A stretch of DNA of 64,000 nucleotides from Clostridiales bacterium Firm_04. Its GTDB lineage: Bacteria; Bacillota; Clostridia; Oscillospirales; Ruminococcaceae. The translations under genes and the position numbers were made by a program. The stretch lies in assembly GCA_001603005.1 (NCBI GenBank), contig LVAJ01000014.1:124001-188000 (forward strand), in the 5' to 3' direction. The notes below the pieces were generated by a model, which did not search any database, had not been told where the DNA came from, and saw nothing but the letters and a program-made list of their open reading frames with translations. Of the stretch, positions 25,760 to 33,877 are shown piece after piece. How positions within the stretch are numbered: position 1 is the stretch's first letter; the number at the start of each line of letters is the position of its first letter.

Positions 25760-27013
25760 TTACGGTTTGATCTCATATTCGGCAGCCTTTTTCTGCCGGC
25801 GCACATCGACCATGATATCGACGCGCGTGCCCTCTGCGGTAAACTCCTCGGAGAACAGTTTGCCTTCTTCGCGCAGAAGCTGCAAAAATCCGCCCTCAGA
25901 ATACGGAATGCAGAGCTGCATGCGCTTGGCGGTCTGCGGCAGCCGGAGCGAGACTGCCCGCAGCAGATCTTCAATGCCGGTGCCGTCTTTTGCGCTGATC
26001 CAGACTGTTTCGCTGTCATTCTGTTTGGAAAAATCGACGAGATCGGCTTTGTTCAGCACATGGATCTGCGGGATCTCCGCGCAGCCGAGGTCATTCAGAA
26101 GATCCTGCGTGATCTGCATGCGCTCGCGCAGATCCGGTTCGGACGCGTCCAGCACATGCAGGATCAGATCCGCCTGCGCCGTTTCTTCGAGTGTCGAGCG
26201 GAATGCTTCGACGAGATGATGCGGCAGGCGGCGGATCAGCCCGACCGTATCGGAAAGCAGAATACTCCTGCCGTCCGGCAGTTCGAGTGCGCGCGCCGTG
26301 ACGTCGAGCGTCGCAAACAGCTTGTTTTCGGTCAGTACGCCCGCATCCGTCAGCAGATTGAACAGCGTCGATTTACCGGCATTGGTATAGCCGACGATCG
26401 CAGCTGTGAGGACGCCGTCTTTTTTGCGGCGGCTGCCGATGAATTTGCGGTGCTTTTCCATTTCCCGCAGCGCATGCTCCAGCGACGCGATCCGCGTGCG
26501 GATATGCCGGCGGTCGGTTTCCAGCTTGGTCTCGCCGGGACCTCTTGTGCCGATGCCGCCGCCGAGTCGGGAGAGCGCCGTCCCGCTGCCGGTCAGGCGG
26601 CTCAGGCGGTATTTGTACTGTGCGAGCGAGACCTGCACCTTGCCCTCTGCGGTGCGTGCTCTGCTTGCAAAAATGTCGAGGATCAGCATGGTGCGGTCAA
26701 TGATTTTGCAGCCGGTCGCATCGGTCAGATTGCGCAGCTGAATGCCGGTCAGCTCGGTATCGAAAATGAGCATTTCCGCATCGAGTGCTTCCGCAAGCTC
26801 TGTGACTTCTTCGAGCTTTCCGCTGCCGATGCAGGTCGCGGCTTCGGGTGCGCTGCGCCCCTGAATGACCGTCCGGAGCACATTGCAGCCGGCTGTCTCC
26901 GCGAGCGCGCGCAGTTCGTCCATGGAGATCTGCGCGTCATATTCGCCGGTATCGAGCCCGACGAGGATCACATTCGGTGCAGAGATCTCCTGTATATTTT
27001 CGTGCATATGCAT
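25760..27013 (-). CDS. hflX: Ribosome-associated GTPase HflX
   Basis: 417 residues. An N-terminal HflX domain is followed by the Gly-rich linker RLGGGIGTRGPGETKLETDR (149-168), G1 loop GYTNAGKST (208-216), DTVG (255-258) and NKAD (321-324). The family splits stalled 70S ribosomes during stress. AAAGGCGGTG precedes ATG 27013. It begins 10 bases after the radical SAM gene and is probably co-transcribed with it and the Cys-rich peptide, an unusual neighbour for hflX. Confidence 0.93.
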   Translation of the reverse strand: MHMHENIQEISAPNVILVGLDTGEYDAQISMDELRALAETAGCNVLRTVIQGRSAPEAATCIGSGKLEEVTELAEALDAEMLIFDTELTGIQLRNLTDATGCKIIDRTMLILDIFASRARTAEGKVQVSLAQYKYRLSRLTGSGTALSRLGGGIGTRGPGETKLETDRRHIRTRIASLEHALREMEKHRKFIGSRRKKDGVLTAAIVGYTNAGKSTLFNLLTDAGVLTENKLFATLDVTARALELPDGRSILLSDTVGLIRRLPHHLVEAFRSTLEETAQADLILHVLDASEPDLRERMQITQDLLNDLGCAEIPQIHVLNKADLVDFSKQNDSETVWISAKDGTGIEDLLRAVSLRLPQTAKRMQLCIPYSEGGFLQLLREEGKLFSEEFTAEGTRVDIMVDVRRQKKAAEYEIKP

Positions 27014-27023
27014 TGCACCGCCT

Positions 27024-28232
27024 TTACGATAGTTCTTGTTCCTGTGTTCGGAGCAGCTCTGCGGCAAACTGTGCAGCGTCCGCCCATTCGCCGGTCTGCG
27101 GATCATATGTGCAGAAATACGGTTTTGTCAGCGGATCGCTTTGCAGGGAATCCGGCAGACAGGCAGGGCATGCGTAGCGAAATTCGCAGCATTTGCATGC
27201 CGGTATTTTATCGCGGTTCATATTGCAGATCTCCGGATCCAGCAGTTCTGTGAGCGGCGCTGTCCGCAGATTGCCGTGTGAAATGCGCCGCTCCATGACG
27301 CACGGATAGACCGTCAGATCCGCCGCAATATAGATCCTGCGGGAAAAGCAGGGATTGCCGCTGACCGCAGCAATCACGCGTTCCGGATCCGGCGGACGGC
27401 GGAATGTTTCTTTTGTGATCAGCTTATCCCGCAGCAGTTCTGCATCCAGCAGCCGGAGCGAACCTCTGCCCGACATCCGCACGATATCCGGCTTGTCGAG
27501 CCGGTAGGACTGCCCGCAGTGCGTGCCGGCTGCAATGCCCTTCATGCGGATCGCAGCCGTCCGGAACGGGACGCCGTGTGCCGAAAGCATTGCGATCGCC
27601 TGCTCCGTGCGCGTGTGCGAATCCGGTACGCCGGTCACGGCGTCGTGCATTTCCGGCAGATAGGAATAAACCGAAAGTGCTGTCCGGATGCCGTGCGCTT
27701 TCAGAAATGCGCACCATTCGTCCGTGATCTGCGTGCCGTTCGTGAACAGCTCCGTTTCGGCAAAGCAGGACGCCGCATGCAGCAGCATGTCCCGCAGCTG
27801 CGGATGACAGAACGGTTCCCCGCCGATGATCTGCACATGCTGAATACCCGCATGCATCAGCTCTGCACAGACATGCCGGAAATCGGAAAGCGGCATGGTG
27901 CATGCAGCTGCATGCCCGTTATAGCAGTGCATGCAGCGCAGATTGCAGACCGTTGTAATTTCGATCCATGCCTTTGTGATGTGTGCGGGCATTTTGTGCG
28001 TACAGAGCGTATGGATCGGTCCTGTACCGTGTTCGAGAATGCCGGCAGCGGTCAGCCGCTTGATGACTTCTTTTTCCGCATCGGAAAAGCATGTATCTGC
28101 ATCGGTGATGCATGTCCGGAGCAGCGCTGCGGTATCCTTGCCGATCTGCCAGAGCCGCCGCTGCTTCAGGTCGTAGATGCAGTCTTTTGCGGTGCCGCTG
28201 ACCGGATAGACCTGCTCACACAGTCTGTACAT
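27024..28232 (-). CDS. Radical SAM/SPASM peptide maturase
   Basis: 402 residues. Residues 1-70 look like a winged-helix peptide-recognition (RRE/PqqD-like) domain: CIYDLKQRRLWQIGKDTAALL with an RLTAAGIL helix. The radical SAM cluster motif is C96-NLR-C100-MH-C103, followed by IIGGEPFCHP. The C-terminal SPASM region has GNPC, VYPC, CKCC, CPAC and FC, enough cysteines for two auxiliary Fe-S clusters. Such enzymes install thioether or carbon-carbon links in ribosomal peptides. ATG 28232 overlaps the last 17 bases of the Cys-rich peptide gene, so the two are translationally coupled. Substrate is inferred to be that peptide. Confidence 0.85.
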   Translation of the reverse strand: MYRLCEQVYPVSGTAKDCIYDLKQRRLWQIGKDTAALLRTCITDADTCFSDAEKEVIKRLTAAGILEHGTGPIHTLCTHKMPAHITKAWIEITTVCNLRCMHCYNGHAAACTMPLSDFRHVCAELMHAGIQHVQIIGGEPFCHPQLRDMLLHAASCFAETELFTNGTQITDEWCAFLKAHGIRTALSVYSYLPEMHDAVTGVPDSHTRTEQAIAMLSAHGVPFRTAAIRMKGIAAGTHCGQSYRLDKPDIVRMSGRGSLRLLDAELLRDKLITKETFRRPPDPERVIAAVSGNPCFSRRIYIAADLTVYPCVMERRISHGNLRTAPLTELLDPEICNMNRDKIPACKCCEFRYACPACLPDSLQSDPLTKPYFCTYDPQTGEWADAAQFAAELLRTQEQELS

Positions 28233-28380
28233 CGTCCGGCGCCGGTTCGGAAGGCTCCGGCTCTGATACAAAATACGGCCAGCATTCATTTTCGCGCTGA
28301 TCCGGCTGACACGGACAGTCCGGCACACAGCTGCTGCGCTGCGATGCTGCGGCATCCGTGAGACATTCGAGTTCAAACAT
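28216..28380 (-). CDS. Candidate Cys-rich RiPP precursor peptide
   Basis: 54 residues with Cys at 6, 18, 22, 24 and 33; the middle core has CVPDCPCQPD and ends with ENECWPYF. The C-terminal 16 residues are Glu/Pro/Asp-rich (EPEPSEPAPDD). AAGAGGTGATCCCG before ATG 28380 is a strong ribosome site and a promoter lies at 28441-28469, giving a leader of about 54 bases. It sits directly before and overlaps the radical SAM/SPASM gene, the usual position of a ranthipeptide-type substrate. No leader-cleavage GG site is obvious, and no transporter or peptidase gene is next to it. Too short for routine gene calling. Confidence 0.7.
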   Translation of the reverse strand: MFELECLTDAAASQRSSCVPDCPCQPDQRENECWPYFVSEPEPSEPAPDDVQTV

Positions 28381-28440
28381 CGGGATCACCTCTTGTTTCA
28401 TGCGGATTGTTGCGGCAGAACCGCGGTTCCGCCTGCTGTA

Positions 28441-28469
28441 AGTATACCATATTCCGGCGGGAATTGCAA
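28441..28469 (-). promoter_or_regulatory. Promoter for the Cys-rich peptide operon
   Basis: TTGCAA (28469-28464), 17 bases, TATACT (28446-28441). Confidence 0.7.
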
Positions 28470-28520
28470 TGCATTTCCGGAAAGAAACGCGATGATCTGC
28501 CGGCAATGCAATTGCAATTC

Positions 28521-28549
28521 TTGACAAGCTTTCGTATTCGCATTATAAT
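28521..28549 (+). promoter_or_regulatory. Promoter for the membrane flavodoxin-fusion gene
   Basis: TTGACA, 17 bases, TATAAT: full consensus, divergent from the peptide promoter. Confidence 0.8.
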
Positions 28550-28595
28550 GAAGATATCCGGTTTGTGCGGAAATCAGAGAAATGCAGAGGTGCTT

Positions 28596-29708
28596 ATGGA
28601 GCAGAAACAACTGAAACAAACGGTCGGCAGGCTTGCGGATATCCTGATGTTTGCGATCCTGCTGATCCAGATTTTCTATGTCTTTATCGGGAATACGCTG
28701 CACGAACTGCTCGGCATTGCATTCTTTGTCTGCCTGACCGTGCATATTGTGTTAAAGCGGAGCTGGTTCCGCTCGCTGCGCGGATTTGCGAAGAAATCAG
28801 CACAGAACCGGTTCTTTGATATTGTAACGGTGCTGCTGATCGTCTGTATCGTGCTGATGATGCTGAGCAGCATGGGTGTCTCGCGCCTGCTGTTCCCGTG
28901 GTTCCGGCTGATGGGTAGTGCGGCGCTGCACCGGTATCTCGCGGCGGCAGTGCTCTCGCTTTCCGTGATACACGGCGGCATGCATATGCTGCGGCGGACG
29001 CAGAAAAAGAAGCGGACTGCGCTGCTGATCGCGGCAGGGGCGGCGGCATCCGTCGCACTGGTGCTCGCGCTTGTGCCGTATCTGAACCGGCATTTCAAGA
29101 CGGTGCGGATCAGCCGCAGCGATGCCGTTTCGGGGGATACCGTGCAGTGGAACGGGCAAAAGCCGCTCACGGTCTATTTCACGCGGCTCGGCAATACCGC
29201 GTTTGATGACGATGCGGATGCAGTATCCGGCGCATCGCTGCTGCTTGCGGACGGCGAACGCATGGGCAATACGAAGCTGCTTGCGGAGATGATCCGGAAC
29301 GCGACCGGCTGCGACACGGCAGCGATCACGCTGACCGGCACACTGTATCCTTCATCCTACGGCGATACGGTCAGCGTCGCGGGAAAAGAGCTGAAAGCGC
29401 AGGCAAGACCGGCGATCCAGCCGATCGACACATCTGCATATGATTCTGTGATTCTGGTCTATCCGATCTGGTGGGGGACGATCCCGATGCCGGTTGCATC
29501 ATTTCTTGAGCAGAGCGATCTGCGCGGCAAAAAGCTGTATCTGGTCGCAACGCAGGGCAGCAGCGGATTTGTCCAGAGCACGCAGGATATCCGGAAGCTT
29601 CTGCCGGAAACAGAAATCATTGAGGGCGTCAGTATTTACTGCGAGGATATCCCGTATGTGCGGGAGCAGCTCGGCAACTGGCTGAAAACTGCCGCACAGA
29701 ATCCGTAA
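28596..29708 (+). CDS. Membrane protein: DUF4405-like heme-type helices fused to flavodoxin
   Basis: 370 residues. Four hydrophobic helices cover about 10-165; helix-end histidines in TLHELLG, VHIVLK, LHRYLAAA and VIHGGMHML could ligate heme as in cytochrome b-like DUF4405 proteins. After a fifth helix (about 150-165) a flavodoxin-like domain follows: LTVYFTRLGNT, ERMGNTKLLAEMI and VILVYPIWWGTIPMPV. The fusion suggests electron flow between a membrane heme and FMN. GCAGAGGTG precedes ATG 28596. The flavin reductase gene downstream (79 bases) is probably in the same operon. Confidence 0.75.
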   Translation: MEQKQLKQTVGRLADILMFAILLIQIFYVFIGNTLHELLGIAFFVCLTVHIVLKRSWFRSLRGFAKKSAQNRFFDIVTVLLIVCIVLMMLSSMGVSRLLFPWFRLMGSAALHRYLAAAVLSLSVIHGGMHMLRRTQKKKRTALLIAAGAAASVALVLALVPYLNRHFKTVRISRSDAVSGDTVQWNGQKPLTVYFTRLGNTAFDDDADAVSGASLLLADGERMGNTKLLAEMIRNATGCDTAAITLTGTLYPSSYGDTVSVAGKELKAQARPAIQPIDTSAYDSVILVYPIWWGTIPMPVASFLEQSDLRGKKLYLVATQGSSGFVQSTQDIRKLLPETEIIEGVSIYCEDIPYVREQLGNWLKTAAQNP

Positions 29709-29786
29709 TACGGTACCGCAGCGGAGCATAATCCGTTTGCAGATACAGCAGGGGAGCACCTGCAAATTTCAAAAGGAGATGATCTT

Positions 29787-30419
29787 ATGGAACACAAGGT
29801 ATTGCTGATCAACGGCAGCCCGCATCTGAAGGGATGTACGGCGGCGGCATTGGCAGAGGTACAGAAAACGCTCGAACAGGAAGGCATTCGCACCGAGCTG
29901 ATCCAGATCGGCAGCAAGGAGATCCGCGGATGTATCGCATGCAATTCCTGTGCGAAAACAGGAAAATGCGTCTTTGATAAAGACCTCGTGAATGAGACTG
30001 CACAGAAACTGGAAGCGGCAGACGGCATTGTGATCGGCAGTCCGGTCTATTACGGATCGCCGAACGGCACGCTGCTTTCTTTCCTCGACCGGCTGTTTTA
30101 CAGCAGTTCGTTCTCCAAGCAGATGAAGGTCGGCGCGGCAGTCGTCAGCTGCCGGAGAGGCGGCAATACGGCGTCCTTTGATGTGCTGAACAAGTATTTC
30201 ACGATCAGCAGCATGCCGGTCGTTTCGAGCACCTACTGGAATCAGGTGCACGGCTTTTCGGCAGAGGATGTGCAGAAGGATGCCGAGGGCTTGCAGACGA
30301 TGCGGAATCTTGCGCGGAATATGGCGTTTCTGATCCGTGCGATCGCTGCTGCAAAGGAGCAGTACGGTCTGCCGGAAAATGAGCGCGGATGTTTCACGAG
30401 CTTTCCGGACGGAAAATAA
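29787..30419 (+). CDS. Flavodoxin-family NAD(P)H-dependent FMN reductase
   Basis: 210 residues. LLINGSPHLKGCTAAAL is the FMN phosphate loop, GIVIGSPVYYGSPNG the flavin-ring loop. GCIACNSCAKTGKC has the cysteine spacing of iron-sulfur flavoprotein relatives (C-x2-C-x5-C), so an Fe-S cluster is possible. VVSCRRGGN is a further family segment. AAAAGGAGATG precedes the ATG. Downstream of the flavodoxin-fusion protein and before a terminator; a small redox unit is implied. Confidence 0.85.
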   Translation: MEHKVLLINGSPHLKGCTAAALAEVQKTLEQEGIRTELIQIGSKEIRGCIACNSCAKTGKCVFDKDLVNETAQKLEAADGIVIGSPVYYGSPNGTLLSFLDRLFYSSSFSKQMKVGAAVVSCRRGGNTASFDVLNKYFTISSMPVVSSTYWNQVHGFSAEDVQKDAEGLQTMRNLARNMAFLIRAIAAAKEQYGLPENERGCFTSFPDGK

Positions 30420-30423
30420 AACG

Positions 30424-30465
30424 ATCCGCAGCACTGCCGGAGAACCGGTGATGCTGCGGATTTTT
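30424..30465. terminator. Bidirectional terminator
   Basis: 17-bp stem ATCCGCAGCACTGCCGG / CCGGTGATGCTGCGGAT with AGAA loop, then five T. Confidence 0.85.
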
Positions 30466-30487
30466 GTCTGCATATGGGATTCTGCGC

Positions 30488-31414
30488 TCATTTTTTGACG
30501 GCAAAGCGGAACATATCCGCACCGAGAATTTTGATCTGAACGGCATCGGCAGCCTGTTCCAGTTCCGCGATCTCCGCAGCGGAAAGCTGTGTGCCGGCAG
30601 CCGCTTGCAGCTGCGTGACCTGATACGGCTTGCGGCAGCCGCAGATCGGCAAGAATCCCTTTGACGCGACAAATGCCGTCGCGACCTGCGGAATGGTGAG
30701 GTGATGCTTTGCGCCGATCTCCTTCATTTTGCGGTAGAGCGGCACAAGGCGCTCGCGCTTTTTGCGGAAGATCATCTTCATGACAGAGCGCGATTCATCG
30801 CGCTTCGGCGGGACAAGCATGCCTTCCTCAAGCACTGCCCATGCCCAGAACGACACGCCGTTCTCGCGGCACCATGCCGTCAGACCGTTCTGCTCCCAGT
30901 CCCGCGCAAGCAGACTGTAATGATTCTGCACGCCGTAAAGCGGGATGCCGGAGCGGCTCAGGATGCGCTGTGCTGCTTTGCACTCGTTCAGATCAAAATT
31001 GGATATGCCGATGTGCCGGATCTTTCCTTCCCGATAAAGCGCTGCCATTTCCGTGAGATTCTGCTCGATGCAGTTCGGCAGATGCAGCCAGTAGACCTCG
31101 ACCGAATCGCGCCCGAAATCGCGCAGATCCATTTCGAGCGAGCGTCGCACCTGTCCGGACTGATAGCGCTTGCCGGGGGTATATTTTGCGGAGATCATCG
31201 TTTCCGCAGGACAGAGCGCGCCGATCAGCTTCTGCTCTTTGCCGAGCCCGTAATCCTGCGCGGTATCGAACATGAGCAGATCCGCTTTGACCGCCGTTCC
31301 GACCGTTTCCCGCAGTGTTTCCTCGCTGACCGCACTGCCGCGGAGCAGCCTGCCGTAGAGCCTGCTGCCCCATGAATTTGTGCCGATCACAGCTTTCATA
31401 TGTTCTATATTCAT
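30488..31414 (-). CDS. Aldo/keto reductase
   Basis: 308 residues, TIM-barrel NADPH-dependent oxidoreductase. The catalytic tetrad is visible: Asp in MFDTAQDYG, the following Tyr, Lys in ISAKYTPG and His in YWLHLPN. IRHIGISNFDL and the NADPH site near FLPICGCRKPYQV fit. Substrate unknown; relatives reduce small aldehydes or methylglyoxal. AAAGGATAAA precedes ATG 31414; a weaker promoter (TTGCGC, 17 bases, TATACT near 31463-31491) may drive it. Convergent with the flavin reductase. Confidence 0.9.
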   Translation of the reverse strand: MNIEHMKAVIGTNSWGSRLYGRLLRGSAVSEETLRETVGTAVKADLLMFDTAQDYGLGKEQKLIGALCPAETMISAKYTPGKRYQSGQVRRSLEMDLRDFGRDSVEVYWLHLPNCIEQNLTEMAALYREGKIRHIGISNFDLNECKAAQRILSRSGIPLYGVQNHYSLLARDWEQNGLTAWCRENGVSFWAWAVLEEGMLVPPKRDESRSVMKMIFRKKRERLVPLYRKMKEIGAKHHLTIPQVATAFVASKGFLPICGCRKPYQVTQLQAAAGTQLSAAEIAELEQAADAVQIKILGADMFRFAVKK

Positions 31415-31501
31415 GATACATTTATCCTTTCTGCATGCGGTATGCGTTTGCTAACCACATACAGTATACCACATGATCAGGAAAAGCGCAAGCGCCAGCC
31501 G

Positions 31502-31544
31502 GAAAAAAGAATCAGCATGCAGCCGGAGAAAGACTGCATGCTGA
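31502..31544 (-). terminator. Terminator after the permease
   Basis: 11-bp stem TCAGCATGCAG / CTGCATGCTGA followed on the minus strand by TTCTTTTTT. Confidence 0.8.
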
Positions 31545-31556
31545 TTTTGCCTGTGT

Positions 31557-32474
31557 TTACCGGAACATCAGATTGACAACGAATCCGCTCAGCAGGGAAA
31601 ATACGATGACAAATGCCAGATAGAGCAGAAAATTCCGGATGCCGAGCACGATTTTCAATGCGCCGAGATTCGTGATTTTCGTGGACGGGCCGGTCAGCAT
31701 GAAGCTTGCCGCCGATCCGATGCTCATGCCGGCGGAGAGCCATTGCTGCAGCAGCGGGATCGTGCCGCCGCCGCAGGCATAAAGCGGAACGCCGACTGTC
31801 GCCGCCATGAGCAGCCCGAAGCCCTCATGCTCTCTGCCGAACAGCGCCGCAAAGCGGTCTGCCGGCACATAGCGCTGAAACAGTGCGGAGAGCAGCACGC
31901 CGAGCAGAAAATACAGTCCGGTCGCCTTGAAATTCCGCAGGATGTTTTTCAGCAGCCGCAGCACCGGATTCGGATCCGTGTCGCGGCTTTTCCGTTCGGA
32001 GAAGCCCTCGAAATTGAAGAACGGTTTTCCTTTGCAGAAAATGCGCAGGATCACGCCTGCTGCGATCCCGCACAAAAAGCAGGTGATGATCCGCACGGCG
32101 AGCACTTCTTTGCCGAGCGCCATGCTGTAAATGATGAGCTGCGGGTTCAGCAGAATGGAGCTCATCATGAATGCCGCGAGCCAGTCATCCCGAATGCCCT
32201 TCCGCGAAAACGATGCCGCCAGCGGAATTGTGCCGTACATGCAGAGCGGGGACGCGATGCCCAGTACGCTTGCGATGACAATTCCGAACAGCCCGAATTT
32301 CCGCTTTCCCATGCCCGAAACAGCGTTGTGGATCCGCTCCTTGACAAAAACCGATATGACCGAGCCGAGCACCATGCCGAGCACCCAGTATGGCAGGATC
32401 TGCCGCAGCTGTTTCTCGAAATAATACCAGATATAGACGATCTCCCGCCAGACAGTTTGCAGGATATTACTCAT
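31557..32474 (-). CDS. YraQ/ArsP-type permease (DUF318)
   Basis: 305 residues with about eight membrane helices. GIASPLCMYGTIPLAASF and GVPLYACGGGTIPLLQQWL are the two repeated Cys/Gly/Pro motifs of the PF03773 permease family, which includes ArsP exporters of organoarsenicals and uncharacterised YraQ proteins. LTGPSTKITNLGAL is the conserved C-terminal loop. ATG overlaps the stop codon of the upstream DUF362 lipoprotein (ATGAGTAA), so the two proteins are made together. No ArsR gene is nearby; the solute is unknown. Confidence 0.85.
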   Translation of the reverse strand: MSNILQTVWREIVYIWYYFEKQLRQILPYWVLGMVLGSVISVFVKERIHNAVSGMGKRKFGLFGIVIASVLGIASPLCMYGTIPLAASFSRKGIRDDWLAAFMMSSILLNPQLIIYSMALGKEVLAVRIITCFLCGIAAGVILRIFCKGKPFFNFEGFSERKSRDTDPNPVLRLLKNILRNFKATGLYFLLGVLLSALFQRYVPADRFAALFGREHEGFGLLMAATVGVPLYACGGGTIPLLQQWLSAGMSIGSAASFMLTGPSTKITNLGALKIVLGIRNFLLYLAFVIVFSLLSGFVVNLMFR

Positions 32475-33633
32475 CCAGCATCACCAGACGGTAGGTGCGG
32501 CTGCCGAGCCCGATCTCCTCTGCATGCTCCAGCGTATGCAGACCGTTGCGGGATTCGATGCGCTTGATCATGGACGCATTGCCCTCTGCCTGCCAGATCA
32601 GGTCGATGCATGCCTGATCGAGCGCGACCGGATCCGACGAGGAGAGAATGCCGATATCGTGGATATCGGGTTCCGCGGGATTGCCGTCGCAGTCACAGTC
32701 GATGGAAAGCCGGTTCATGACGTTGACATAGGTGATCTTGTCGCCGAGCGCATCATTGACCGCCTTGCCGGCTTCTGCCATTGCCTCGCAGAACGGATCC
32801 TGCTTGCCCATGATCGAGCCGGATTTGCGGGTGCCGCCGGAATGGATCCAGACCTTGCCCTCTGCGGAGCCCAGTCCGATCGAGATATTCTTGATCGCAC
32901 CGCCGAAGCCTGCCATTGCATGCCCCTTGAAATGCGAGAGCACCAGATAGCTGTCATAATCCGAAAATGCCGCGCCGACAAAATCTTCTTTCAGCCTTGT
33001 GCCGCCTTCGACCGGCAGGGACATCGAGCCGTTTTCGTCGAGGATCTGGAAATCCGCGATTTTTGTGAATCCGTGGTCAGCGGCGACCTGATAATGCATT
33101 TCCGTGGAGGTTCTGCTGCCGCCGTATGCGGTGTTGCACTCCACGATCGTGCCGTTGACTTCCTTTACAACATCCTCGATCAGCTCCGGACGGAGATAGT
33201 TGCTTGCGGGCGGTTCGCCGGTGCTCAGCTTGACGGCGACCTTTCCCTCCGGCTGCCAGTTCAGCGCATGGTAGGCGTTCAGCAGCCCTTCCGGCGTGAT
33301 CTCCTTTGTCATGTAGACGATCGGGACGCCGTCTGCCTCATCCGGCAGAACAGCCTGCTTCATGAGCGTCAGATCTTCGGCATTCAGGATGCCGTCGCTG
33401 TTCAGGTCGTTGTCACCATCGAGTGTTGTCTGCTTCGTTGTCAGGTAATCGCGCAATGCCTGAATCTCTTGCAGAGAATAGGCGTGCTTGGAATCCGCTG
33501 CGGCAGCAGTGATCGAATGCGGCACAAAGCGCACATCTTTGTCTGCATCAGCCGTCTGATACGGATTGCTGCATCCTGTCAGTCCTGCGAGTGCAGCAGC
33601 ACAGCAGAGCAGCAGTGGATAACGGTACTTCAC
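32467..33633 (-). CDS. DUF362 lipoprotein with a half dockerin
   Basis: 388 residues. GTG 33633 is the start because AGAAAGGGG lies just before it. A signal with lipobox LTGC (Cys about 21) predicts membrane anchoring. Residues about 55-100 carry one intact dockerin loop (DLNSDGILNAEDLTLMKQAV) preceded by a helix but no first calcium loop. The rest is a DUF362 domain: TGEPPASNYLRPELI, HFKGHAMAGFGGAIKN, SIDCDCDGNPAEPDI and SSSDPVALDQACIDLI. DUF362 proteins often go with ferredoxin-like modules, but none is fused here. Function unknown; coupled to the permease gene. Confidence 0.8.
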   Translation of the reverse strand: MKYRYPLLLCCAAALAGLTGCSNPYQTADADKDVRFVPHSITAAAADSKHAYSLQEIQALRDYLTTKQTTLDGDNDLNSDGILNAEDLTLMKQAVLPDEADGVPIVYMTKEITPEGLLNAYHALNWQPEGKVAVKLSTGEPPASNYLRPELIEDVVKEVNGTIVECNTAYGGSRTSTEMHYQVAADHGFTKIADFQILDENGSMSLPVEGGTRLKEDFVGAAFSDYDSYLVLSHFKGHAMAGFGGAIKNISIGLGSAEGKVWIHSGGTRKSGSIMGKQDPFCEAMAEAGKAVNDALGDKITYVNVMNRLSIDCDCDGNPAEPDIHDIGILSSSDPVALDQACIDLIWQAEGNASMIKRIESRNGLHTLEHAEEIGLGSRTYRLVMLDE

Positions 33634-33664
33634 GGCAGATCGCCCCTTTCTGAAATTTGATTTC

Positions 33665-33693
33665 ATTATATCACGTTTGGCAGGAAAAAGCAA
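33665..33693 (-). promoter_or_regulatory. Promoter for the DUF362-permease operon
   Basis: TTGCTT (33693-33688), 17 bases, TATAAT (33670-33665). Confidence 0.7.
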
Positions 33694-33784
33694 TATATTT
33701 TGTTCGATTTGTGCAGCGTTTCGGACAAAATGGAATGCTCCGTGCCGGATACCGGATGTCGGAACGCGATTCTCATGAAATTCG

Positions 33785-33813
33785 TTGCAAATTCTGCCGG
33801 AATCTGATATAAT
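33785..33813 (+). promoter_or_regulatory. Promoter for the dockerin gene at 33878
   Basis: TTGCAA, 17 bases, TATAAT. Confidence 0.75.
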
Positions 33814-33877
33814 AAGTGCAAAGAACGCAGATTCTGCTGTCAGATCAGCAGCTGCGGAAAAATAAGGAGGGATAACC

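Noticed and set aside
31463-31491. Promoter for the aldo/keto reductase
   Set aside because: TTGCGC, 17 bases, TATACT is plausible but the -35 is weak; mentioned in the gene entry only.
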